7,489 bases of DNA, taken from positions 1 through 7,489 of the forward strand of contig QEXZ01000079.1 in assembly GCA_003160755.1 (NCBI GenBank), written 5' to 3'. The DNA comes from Methanomicrobiales archaeon. Its GTDB lineage: Archaea; Halobacteriota; Syntropharchaeia; Alkanophagales; Methanospirareceae. How positions within the stretch are numbered: position 1 is the first letter of the stretch; each line of letters opens with the position of its first letter. Of this stretch, positions 1-4,768 are shown one piece after another. A model generated the notes under the pieces. The model did no database searches and was not told the origin of the DNA. It saw nothing but the letters and a program-made list of their open reading frames with translations. The position numbers were made by a program, and so were the translations under genes.

Positions 1-342
1 CTGCGAGCAGATAGGGAGAAAATAAGGAAATTGGCAGAGGAGCGAGGCGACGAACGAGTTGGACTGGATGTAATAAGCCTGCATGAGTGGCTTATCGAGC
101 CAACGCTTAAGCCCGAAGATACCGTTTTCATCTACAATCCAGATGATGCGATTGAAAAAGTGGATACAGGAACGTGCAAAGTTGCGTTTTTCCTTAAACT
201 GCCGCGATTAACAGACGTGGAATACAAGACACGGATAGAGAAGAGGGAATTTCCACAGAAATCCACGCTGTTCCTGCCAAAAGTTGCGGAGGGCGTAGTG
301 ATGCGGAAGTTCGGTATTTATAGTCCTACCGAAAATTATTAA
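1..342 (+). CDS. DUF1015 family protein, C-terminal part (5' end outside window)
   Basis: The reading frame is open from base 1, so this is the last 113 residues of a gene that begins to the left; the TTG at 31 is not a credible start. The final third carries the hallmark of the DUF1015 family C-terminus: a hydrophobic 'VAFFLKLPRLTDVEY' stretch followed by 'FPQKSTLFLPKVAEGVVMRKF', which matches the family pattern (M)PQKSTYFYPKL-x-GLV. The earlier 'LDVISLHEWLIEPTL' matches the usual LDVS-x-LH segment. DUF1015 proteins are soluble, widespread in bacteria and archaea and usually about 400 residues or longer; their biochemical role is not established, so none is assigned. The gene ends in TAA, and a palindromic repeat begins in that stop codon, leaving no room for an ordinary terminator. 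The family call is from memory of the motif, not a search. Confidence 0.85.
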   Translation: MRADREKIRKLAEERGDERVGLDVISLHEWLIEPTLKPEDTVFIYNPDDAIEKVDTGTCKVAFFLKLPRLTDVEYKTRIEKREFPQKSTLFLPKVAEGVVMRKFGIYSPTENY

Positions 343-470
343 CCACAAGATTACACGGATTTCCACGAGAAATTGTGAAGGTACAAGAAGATAAAGAACA
401 GGCTCAGAATTCTGTTTTCTATTCTCGGATTTTTGGTCTTGTGTTAATCTTGTGAAATCTGTGGTTTTTT
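341..470. repeat. Palindromic interspersed repeat, family A, copy 1
   Basis: This non-coding element begins with AACCACA, overlapping the TAA stop of the preceding gene, and ends with TGTGGTT followed by a T run. Its ends are imperfect inverted repeats of about 30 bases made of CACAAGATT/CACAAG-like units, and it is built around a GAATTC at 407-412. A second copy lies inverted at 7370-7489. The half from 405 to 470 is nearly identical to the reverse complement of 7370-7436, with only a few substitutions and one indel. The other half is more diverged but alignable, for example CACGAGAAATTGT. No open frame is present. The structure resembles a MITE or REP-like element. Its 3' T-rich end could also act as a terminator for the upstream gene or supply a TATA-like TTTTTTATC (464-472) to the kinase gene downstream; both roles are inference. 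Confidence 0.8.
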
Positions 471-498
471 ATCTTAGCTATACAACTACTATATAAAA

Positions 499-1053
499 AT
501 GACCTGGGCGGTATGGGTAACGGGCTTACCGGGTAGTGGTAAGAGCGTAATAGCAGAGAAAGTGAGAGACATCTTTGCTGAGCGCGGTATAAACGTGAAG
601 GTGCTTGAACTTGACGAGATAAGAAATTTTATCACGCCAAAACCTTCTTATTCGGAACAGGAGCGGGACATTGTGTATAGCTCCTTGGTTTACATGGCGA
701 AACTCTTGGTGGAGAGTGGCAAACCCGTTATCATTGATGCTACGGCAAACAGGAGGAAATACCGGGAAAAAGCGAGGGAGAACATAGAAAATTTCGCTGA
801 GGTGTATGTGAAGTGCTCTTTAGATACGTGCATGGAACGAGAAGGGCGGAGGAAAGCGAGGTATGCTCCTTCGGGTATTTATAAGGGGGCAAAGGAAGAA
901 GGAGCAACGGTGCCGGGTGTGAACGTGCCGTATGAAGAGCCAGTGAGTCCAGAGGTTGTGGTGGATAGCGAGAAGATGAGTGTGGAAGCGTGTGCGGAGA
1001 AAGTAGTGGATTTTATAAAACACTTTCTTTCTACAAGAAAGAACCTGTGCTAA
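499..1053 (+). CDS. cysC: Adenylylsulfate kinase-like P-loop kinase
   Basis: Encodes 184 residues, about the size of single-domain APS kinase (cytosolic; ATP + APS gives PAPS + ADP). A Walker A motif GLPGSGKS lies at residues 9-16, which fixes the start at this ATG. LELDEIRN (36-43) occupies the place of the family's L-DGDN-hR. The C-terminal third is clearly APS-kinase-like: EVYVKCSLDTCMERE (101-115), then IYKGAKEEG, VPYEEPVSPEVVVDS (143-157) and SVEACAEKVV, matching the family's YEAP-PE-hhhDT-SVEEC run. Oddities: DGDN is reduced to ELDE, and the usual FISPYR-x-R segment reads IDATANRRKYREKAR (79-93), without the serine-proline pair. Substrate specificity is therefore uncertain and it may phosphorylate something other than APS. 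No sulfate-assimilation neighbour is present. There is no clear Shine-Dalgarno sequence; TTTTTTATC at 464-472 is a possible TATA box for a nearly leaderless transcript. It ends at a hairpin shared with the converging gene. Confidence 0.8.
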   Translation: MTWAVWVTGLPGSGKSVIAEKVRDIFAERGINVKVLELDEIRNFITPKPSYSEQERDIVYSSLVYMAKLLVESGKPVIIDATANRRKYREKARENIENFAEVYVKCSLDTCMEREGRRKARYAPSGIYKGAKEEGATVPGVNVPYEEPVSPEVVVDSEKMSVEACAEKVVDFIKHFLSTRKNLC

Positions 1054-1058
1054 GAAAG

Positions 1059-1087
1059 AAAGCCTTTTTCCGAAGGAAAAAGGCTTT
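1059..1087. terminator. Perfect 13-bp hairpin between converging genes
   Basis: AAAGCCTTTTTCC (1059-1071) and GGAAAAAGGCTTT (1075-1087) are exact reverse complements separated by GAA. The stem starts six bases after the stop codon of the plus-strand kinase gene and includes two bases of the TAA stop codon of the minus-strand gene (1086-1088). Being symmetrical, it can form in both transcripts. On the minus strand the sequence that follows is T-rich (TTCTTTCTTAG), closer to a terminator; on the plus strand no T run follows. A bidirectional terminator or 3' end stabiliser is the simplest reading. A second, weaker hairpin (8-bp arms 1025-1032 and 1036-1043) lies in the last codons of the kinase gene. 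Confidence 0.65.
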
Positions 1088-1775
1088 ACGGAAAAACTAA
1101 GAGAATGTTTTCACTCATTTTTTTAACTCCTTCTAAGGAAGGATTGCTGCAAAACCCCCGCACCGGGCATTCCTCGCATCTCTTTCGCTTACAGTATTTT
1201 ATACCGACTTTAACGAGAGCAGTCTCAACACGTGAAAGTTTTTCACCCGCAAATTCTTGCAGATTTACGTCCAGATTCTCTGCTACGCTCTCGGCTTTGC
1301 TCGACACCCCTAGGCTTATTTGCCATACACCTCGCAATTCACGCAGGAATATCTGTGTCGTTACGGCACCAATCCCTTTAAATTCCTGCAATCTTCTCCC
1401 AAAATCCTTTGTATCCGCGGATTGATTGTAAAGATTCTCCAATGATCCGTATTTTTCTTTCAGCGTCCCGGCTATATCAAGCAGCTTTGTCGCCGTGGAA
1501 AAGTCGTATCGCACATATCCACCCTCATCCAAAATCCTGACCAGTTCGTCCCAGCCAGCAGCGATGATTTTCTCCGGGCTGTCAACACCATACCACTCAA
1601 ATGATTTATAGGTATTAGCAGCGATTTTCTCGCTTATTCTCGCACCGAACAGAACAGAAGCTAAAAACCACTTGAACCTGCCTGATGGCTCTTTCAGGTC
1701 TATCCCAAGGTCTTCCGCATATAAAGGAAAGTTAGCGAGAAGCACTTCGATTTTATTCATACCACAATTATTCAT
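1086..1775 (-). CDS. Endonuclease III-like HhH-GPD protein with Fe-S cluster, catalytic residues apparently missing
   Basis: Encodes 229 residues from the ATG at 1775, which overlaps the upstream gene's TGA as ATGA and follows a GAAGAG purine run. A second ATG at 1760 (residue 6) is possible. The N-terminal half is helical and resembles the base-excision glycosylase fold. The helix-hairpin-helix is LQEFKGIGAVTTQIFLRE (129-146). Four cysteines at 195, 200, 203 and 209 (C-x4-C-x2-C-x5-C) match the endonuclease III/MutY [4Fe-4S] motif, though the first gap is 4, not the usual 6. In endonuclease III the lysine nucleophile follows the hairpin glycines (GVGRK); here that place is valine 138 (GIGAV). 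The conserved VDTH aspartate region reads SLGVSSKAESVAENL (154-168) with no aspartate. The protein may thus bind damaged or structured DNA without cutting, or use other residues. No nth symbol is assigned for that reason. It is probably co-transcribed with the exported protein upstream. Confidence 0.8.
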   Translation of the reverse strand: MNNCGMNKIEVLLANFPLYAEDLGIDLKEPSGRFKWFLASVLFGARISEKIAANTYKSFEWYGVDSPEKIIAAGWDELVRILDEGGYVRYDFSTATKLLDIAGTLKEKYGSLENLYNQSADTKDFGRRLQEFKGIGAVTTQIFLRELRGVWQISLGVSSKAESVAENLDVNLQEFAGEKLSRVETALVKVGIKYCKRKRCEECPVRGFCSNPSLEGVKKMSENILLVFP

Positions 1776-2155
1776 ATCTCTTCATACTCATAAGAAAAAT
1801 CACGTGATAACAAATGGAAATAGAAATTAACGCTGTATTTTTTCACCGTGTTTGCCGGTACTATCATTTCGTTCTCTTTCTGAGCACCAGTGCCATCATT
1901 CCACTTTATTGATACCTCTGTATCTCCAGAATTATTTAGCGTTATTGTATGATTGCCAACAATACTGGCATGCCATAAATCCACATCTATTTCGTAATCT
2001 GTTAATTTGCAGCCGAGGTCATTTATCTGTATGGCATATCCTTCATTTTCACTGCTTACTAATCCAAATGCAGATGTAGAGCAGGGGTTAAGCATAAGAC
2101 CAAAAAGTGCTGCTATTGCTAAGACAAATAAAAATGTGAAAAATCCTTTTTTCAT
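1772..2155 (-). CDS. Small exported protein with signal peptide, beta-rich, unknown function
   Basis: Encodes 127 residues starting MKKGFF. The frame stays open upstream, but that extension crosses repeat B (2162-2270) and translates it as a low-complexity HRGEHRVHRV-type peptide, so the ATG at 2155 is preferred; AAGG lies just upstream, at short spacing. Lysines at 2-3 followed by a hydrophobic run (about residues 5-22) and small residues near 26-30 (CSTSAFG) look like a Sec signal peptide or an N-terminal anchor. The rest alternates hydrophobic and polar residues (YAIQINDLG, HTITLNNSGDTEVSIKW), as in Ig-like beta-sandwich surface domains of archaea. NHT and NNS are possible N-glycosylation sites. 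I do not recognise a family. Its stop overlaps the start of the HhH gene by four bases, suggesting translational coupling, although an exported protein and a DNA-binding protein are an odd pair. Confidence 0.65.
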   Translation of the reverse strand: MKKGFFTFLFVLAIAALFGLMLNPCSTSAFGLVSSENEGYAIQINDLGCKLTDYEIDVDLWHASIVGNHTITLNNSGDTEVSIKWNDGTGAQKENEMIVPANTVKKYSVNFYFHLLSRDFSYEYEEI

Positions 2156-2161
2156 ATCCTT

Positions 2162-2270
2162 AAATTTCACCGCAGAACACACGGAGAACGCAAAGGCACC
2201 AGAAAGAACAAACAATGACTGGAACAGTCTTAAAACTCTGTGTACTCTGTGCTCTCCGCGGTGATAAATT
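2162..2270. repeat. Palindromic interspersed repeat, family B
   Basis: The ends are imperfect inverted repeats: CACCGCAGAACACACGGAG at the left against the reverse complement of the right end, CACCGCGGAGAGCACAGAG (20 of 28 positions agree over the first 28 bases by my count). The middle has a small hairpin, GACTG-GAA-CAGTC (2217-2229). Outside the inverted ends, AAATT occurs at 2162-2166 and 2266-2270, a possible 5-bp target duplication, though the palindromic context makes this ambiguous. CACAGAG/CGCAGAG-rich elements of this kind are scattered between genes in many bacterial and archaeal genomes. No protein is encoded. It sits directly upstream of the exported protein's start codon and so probably lies in its 5' untranslated region. 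Confidence 0.75.
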
Positions 2271-2298
2271 ACTGGATTTTTAGATAGTGCCATAATTA

Positions 2299-2323
2299 CT
2301 TTTATAATCATGCTATAAAAAAG
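2299..2323. promoter_or_regulatory. Back-to-back TATA-like boxes of a divergent promoter region
   Basis: On the plus strand, CTATAAAAAAG (2313-2323) would place transcription start near 2344, a short distance before the GTG at 2355 and ATG at 2364 of the plus-strand gene. On the minus strand, ATTATAAAAG (reading 2308 to 2299) would start transcription near 2277, so the exported protein's mRNA would carry repeat B as a structured leader of about 120 bases. Spacing fits archaeal TATA boxes (25-30 bases from the start). No convincing BRE was identified, so this is inference from sequence and spacing only. Confidence 0.4.
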
Positions 2324-2354
2324 AAAAAATCCAACAGGATATTGAGTAATTATT

Positions 2355-3050
2355 GTGGCTGTTATGCGGAAGACAAAGAAGATTTTTGAGGATAGATTTG
2401 AAGAGGTTCTCACAACAGCAAAAGAAAGCGAGCTGCGATGCTTAAATGGTGAGCGGTGGGGTGGGAATGCGGTATTGATTGTTGTTGATGCGTCGCTGGA
2501 TTCGATTGGGTTAAAATACTTCCAAATCGTGGTGCCGCGGGTTAAACGTTTTTACCGCGATTTTGTAAAAACAGGGGAGATAAGTTCGTTTAATGCGTTT
2601 TCAACGCTTTCCGCGGAAGATGCGAGATTGAGACGGATAATGAACAACAGACGTGTTTGGCACGCTGCGATAAACATAAGTCGTGTTTTAAATGGCATTA
2701 AAGAAAAAAATGAGTTAGGTACGGATTTCGATGCGTTGCGGTATTGGGCTGAGCACGCAAACCATAAGGAATGGGAGAAGGATGAAATAGGAAAGGTCCA
2801 CGGTGTCGGATTGATTACATTCCAGTATTTGCGAATGCAAGCAGGTGTGGACACGAGCATGCCGGATAAGATAATAAAACGCGTGGTGGAACGCGAACTT
2901 GGTGTTCACGCGAATGATGATTTGCGGTTTATCGAGGAAATGGAGCGGTTATCGAAAGAGATAGGATATTCGCAGATATTGATCTGCTGGGCGATATGGC
3001 TGAGGGAATCGGATACCGATAAGGGTAAGGGGGAATGGGAAGGATTGTGA
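2355..3050 (+). CDS. HhH-GPD-like DNA glycosylase-fold protein, unassigned
   Basis: Encodes 231 residues from the GTG at 2355, or 228 from the ATG at 2364; neither has a strong Shine-Dalgarno sequence and a TATA-like box 35-45 bases upstream suggests a short leader. The key segment is residues 145-178: IGKVHGVGLITFQYLRMQ, a helix-hairpin-helix of the GxG-hxT type, followed by VDTSMPDKIIKRVV. The latter resembles the PD-xxI-R segment that carries the catalytic aspartate (here D171) in HhH-GPD glycosylases. No cysteine cluster follows, unlike the divergent neighbour. The N-terminal half (KYFQIVVPRVKRFYRDF, WHAAINISRVLNGIK) is mostly helical. The family is not one I can name, and the substrate is unknown. 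A base-excision glycosylase or a non-catalytic DNA-binding relative is the most likely reading. It is transcribed away from the exported protein/HhH pair. Confidence 0.65.
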   Translation: MAVMRKTKKIFEDRFEEVLTTAKESELRCLNGERWGGNAVLIVVDASLDSIGLKYFQIVVPRVKRFYRDFVKTGEISSFNAFSTLSAEDARLRRIMNNRRVWHAAINISRVLNGIKEKNELGTDFDALRYWAEHANHKEWEKDEIGKVHGVGLITFQYLRMQAGVDTSMPDKIIKRVVERELGVHANDDLRFIEEMERLSKEIGYSQILICWAIWLRESDTDKGKGEWEGL

Positions 3051-3071
3051 GCTTGTAGCAGCTCTCAGAAA

Positions 3072-3209
3072 CTAAATATACGACCTGTAAGCAACTCTCT
3101 CTTTCTCGTATATTCTCCTCAGTGCATCTGCCATATCGGCATAGCAATAATAGCTGGAATAAGATGCTTTGTGCTCATACTCAGAAATAATATTCTTCAA
3201 TATCGGCAA
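3072..3209 (-). pseudogene. Possible frame-shifted C-terminal tail of the small gene upstream
   Basis: Just past the TGA that ends the 3181-3483 gene, the +1 frame continues with a protein-like sequence, SEYEHKASYSSYYCYADMAD then ALRRIYEKERVAYRSYI, ending in TAG at 3072-3074. The frame is open back past the stop of the first gene, so a single extra base near TATTATTTCTGAG would join both into a protein of roughly 136 residues. The only stand-alone starts in this frame are TTG codons (3209, 3200), with no ribosome site, so a separate 45-residue gene is less likely. A mutation, a sequencing or assembly indel, or plain chance are all possible. Confidence 0.35.
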
Positions 3210-3483
3210 GGTAAGCAAAGTTATGCCCCGTGATACCCAATTTTGCTAACGGAGAAGGATAATAATCGAAATTTATGTGCGAGTTTGGCGTTGAGAACCT
3301 CATTTCTCGTTCTGTCGGAAATATAAGCGCAGGGTTTTTGAATTGATGCCAGGTAGAAACGTCGTATTCAATCTTGAAACTTTTGAAAACTTCGTTTTCG
3401 TAGTATTTCTGCATCATTTTGAATGCCTCATGCCACTCCGTTTTTATCTTTTCTATTCGGCGAAAAAAATCTTTTTCTTTCAT
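3181..3483 (-). CDS. Small hydrophilic protein of unknown function, perhaps truncated by a frameshift
   Basis: Encodes 100 residues from the ATG at 3483 (MKEKDFFRRI); a TTG at 3501 would add six, but lies inside a hairpin and is less likely. The first half is a charged amphipathic helix (FFRRIEKIKTEWHEAFKMMQKYYENE), the second is rich in aromatics and turns (STWHQFKNPALIFPTEREMRF, SHINFDYYPSPLAKLG). No signal peptide, membrane segment or known motif is visible and I do not recognise a family. It ends at TGA, but the next frame holds a plausible continuation, suggesting the original protein was longer. Upstream on the minus strand, AGTATAAGATT (3537-3527) could be a TATA box. It diverges from the membrane-protein gene at 3614 and may be functionally linked with it, which is only inference. 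Confidence 0.5.
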   Translation of the reverse strand: MKEKDFFRRIEKIKTEWHEAFKMMQKYYENEVFKSFKIEYDVSTWHQFKNPALIFPTEREMRFSTPNSHINFDYYPSPLAKLGITGHNFAYLADIEEYYF

Positions 3484-3487
3484 AAAG

Positions 3488-3505
3488 CTTTTTGCTTGCA
3501 AAAAG
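3488..3505. promoter_or_regulatory. Hairpin in the leader of the small minus-strand gene
   Basis: CTTTTTGC and GCAAAAAG are exact complements separated by TT, and beyond one mismatch three further A-T pairs extend the stem. On the minus strand it ends four bases before the ATG at 3483. If transcription starts near 3506, as the TATA-like box suggests, the hairpin would be the entire leader. It could hide or expose the start codon, or it may be the end of a convergent or former transcript. Confidence 0.4.
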
Positions 3506-3562
3506 GTTTATGTACTACTTAATTTAATCTTATACTTATGCAAAGACTAATAAGGATATAGA

Positions 3563-3574
3563 TTTTTTATACTT
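3563..3574 (+). promoter_or_regulatory. TATA-like box and ribosome site for the membrane-protein gene
   Basis: TTTTTTATACTT is centred about 26 bases before 3594. A transcript from there would have a leader of about 20 bases containing AGGAGA (3598-3603), placed 11 bases before the ATG at 3614. The agreement of box, leader and ribosome site supports both the promoter and the chosen start. Confidence 0.45.
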
Positions 3575-3613
3575 AATTCACATCACCCAAAAATTTTAGG
3601 AGAAAGTCTAACG

Positions 3614-4606
3614 ATGAGAAGATTAGAAAATACTGATAAGTCAAGATCGAAATATTTTTTCTCGATTATTAGGGGTTATGTGGAGCATTTTTATCAATGT
3701 AAGTTATCTACGCCGAAAAAAGTACAAGAAATTCAAAAGGAAGCAAGTAAAGCCCTATTTCTTTATCCTTTTAAAAACAATTTAGTTCCTACATTGATTT
3801 CTTTATGTCTCTTGGCATATTCGCTTTTTATATCGAGCCATGCATACTTTCTTTTGATTTTCGTTTTTGCAGTGGCGATGTTATATCCTTTTTTATCGGA
3901 TCTTTCTTTCTACGCATCATATTATAACGCGTGGGAAGCCGTTAGTAGACTTCTACTTTCAAGTAAAGATGATGGCCAAAAATCTAATTCAAATTCAGAG
4001 CGTTTTCAAATAACATATAATGAACTGAGAAAGAGCCTTAAAAAACGTATAAGATCTTCGCATGGTAATCTCTTAACTTACGACTACGAAATCAGTCGTA
4101 TTGCTCGTGATATTGATACATTTTTTGATGCAACGACAAAAATACTTTTTAAGAGAAAGATAATGACCATTCCGTTTTCTCCTCATGATGCATACGACAA
4201 GTTTATGGAAGACATAGAGGCACAATCACGGTTAGCTGATGATAGGTTGGAAAATATCGAGCCACCACCAAGTGAGTACGAATTTGAGGCATGGGAAATT
4301 AAAGAATTTGATTTCGGGACAATAGATACATTCTTACGATACTTTGGTGATATTGTTATTAGAAAACCAAGAGCCAAAGCAATAAACACAGTTGCGATAG
4401 GTGAACTGTTTAGAAAGTGGAACTTGATTGTCAAAAATATAAACCAAACCGAATTTGAAGAATCCAAAGAAGATGTGGAGAAATATTATGACGAAAAGCA
4501 TGACAGAAGAGGTTTCCTACTAGGAAAGTTTTTTAACTTGTTAGTTCTCCTGATGGTGGCAGTGATAAGTGGAGTAATTGTTTCTTTAATTAGTTCTTAT
4601 TTTTAG
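3614..4606 (+). CDS. Membrane protein of unknown function with three predicted helices
   Basis: Encodes 330 residues with a good Shine-Dalgarno sequence (AGGAG at 3598-3602). Two adjacent hydrophobic segments lie at about residues 57-76 (NLVPTLISLCLLAYSLF region) and 78-96, and a third at the extreme C-terminus, 303-328 (FFNLLVLLMVAVISGVIV). Between them is a soluble domain of about 200 residues, charged and helical, with RKSLKKRIRSSHGNLLTYDY and a proline/glutamate stretch ENIEPPPSEYEFEAWE near 213-228. No catalytic motif is recognised. The gene is visibly AT-rich: 20 G/C in the 60 bases from 3781 and 24 in those from 4201, against 28 and 39 in two comparable stretches of mutS (from 6001 and 6661). 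With its position against the 3' end of a tRNA gene this hints at acquired DNA. It converges on the tRNA with a gap of 16 bases. Confidence 0.7.
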   Translation: MRRLENTDKSRSKYFFSIIRGYVEHFYQCKLSTPKKVQEIQKEASKALFLYPFKNNLVPTLISLCLLAYSLFISSHAYFLLIFVFAVAMLYPFLSDLSFYASYYNAWEAVSRLLLSSKDDGQKSNSNSERFQITYNELRKSLKKRIRSSHGNLLTYDYEISRIARDIDTFFDATTKILFKRKIMTIPFSPHDAYDKFMEDIEAQSRLADDRLENIEPPPSEYEFEAWEIKEFDFGTIDTFLRYFGDIVIRKPRAKAINTVAIGELFRKWNLIVKNINQTEFEESKEDVEKYYDEKHDRRGFLLGKFFNLLVLLMVAVISGVIVSLISSYF

Positions 4607-4622
4607 AAAGGGGCAAGAAAAG

Positions 4623-4697
4623 CGGACTCGGCGGGATTCGAACCCGCGATCCCCGGCTTAGAAGGCCGGTGCTTTATCCAAGCTAAGCCACGAGCCC
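4623..4697 (-). tRNA. tRNA-Arg (anticodon UCU)
   Basis: A complete 75-base cloverleaf reads from 4697 down. The acceptor stem GGGCTCG pairs with CGAGTCC (one G-U), the D stem GCTT with AAGC, the anticodon stem CCGGC with GCCGG around loop CTTCTAA, and the T stem GCGGG with CCCGC around TTCGAAT. The anticodon TCT reads AGA and AGG arginine codons. The variable loop is five bases (GGATC), the discriminator is G, and CCA is not encoded, so it is added after transcription. No intron is present. The T-rich CTTTTCTT just after the 3' end is a likely termination signal. Confidence 0.96.
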
Positions 4698-4720
4698 TTT
4701 TTTCTTTTCCATCCCACACA

Positions 4721-4730
4721 TATTTTATAG
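4721..4730. promoter_or_regulatory. TATA box of the tRNA-Arg gene, possibly shared with mutS
   Basis: Read on the minus strand the sequence is CTATAAAATA, centred about 28 bases before the tRNA 5' end, which puts transcription start at or a few bases before the mature end: good archaeal spacing. On the plus strand the same bases read TATTTTATAG and would start mutS near 4752, giving a leader of about 17 bases with the AGGAGGAGG ribosome site (4751-4759) at its very beginning. A second box, CTTATAAAATT (4739-4749), would instead start at the mutS ATG itself and omit the ribosome site. Confidence 0.55.
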
Positions 4731-4768
4731 CGGTGGTTACTTATAAAATTAGGAGGAGGAAAACATCA

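Noticed and set aside
341..470. CRISPR array or tandem repeats from the CACAAGATT-like units
   Set aside because: The units are irregular, there are no unique spacers of even length, and the arrangement is palindromic.
1105..1425. Plus-strand open frame opposite the HhH/Fe-S gene
   Set aside because: The minus frame carries the HhH and four-cysteine motif; the plus frame has no recognisable domain or ribosome site.
2007..2264. Plus-strand open frame of 85 codons
   Set aside because: It is antisense to the signal-peptide region and then crosses repeat B; no start signals.
2156..2413. N-terminal extension of the exported protein to a start at 2413
   Set aside because: The extra residues are a translation of palindromic repeat B and of the divergent promoter region; the signal peptide begins at MKKGFF (2155).
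2552..3147. Minus-strand open frames opposite the second HhH gene
   Set aside because: Shadow frames with no motif; the plus frame has a coherent helix-hairpin-helix.
3178..3190. Programmed +1 frameshift like that of release factor 2
   Set aside because: The known signal is CTT TGA C with an upstream Shine-Dalgarno-like element; TTC TGA G does not allow good re-pairing and no stimulator is seen.
3072..4622. tRNA-type attachment site pair bounding an island
   Set aside because: No second copy of the tRNA 3' end (for example GCGGGATTCGAACC) is visible elsewhere in the window, and there is no integrase gene.
4733..4768. Upstream GTG start for mutS adding 12 residues
   Set aside because: The extension is encoded by the ribosome site and TATA-like sequence; AGGAGGAGG is placed correctly for the ATG at 4769.
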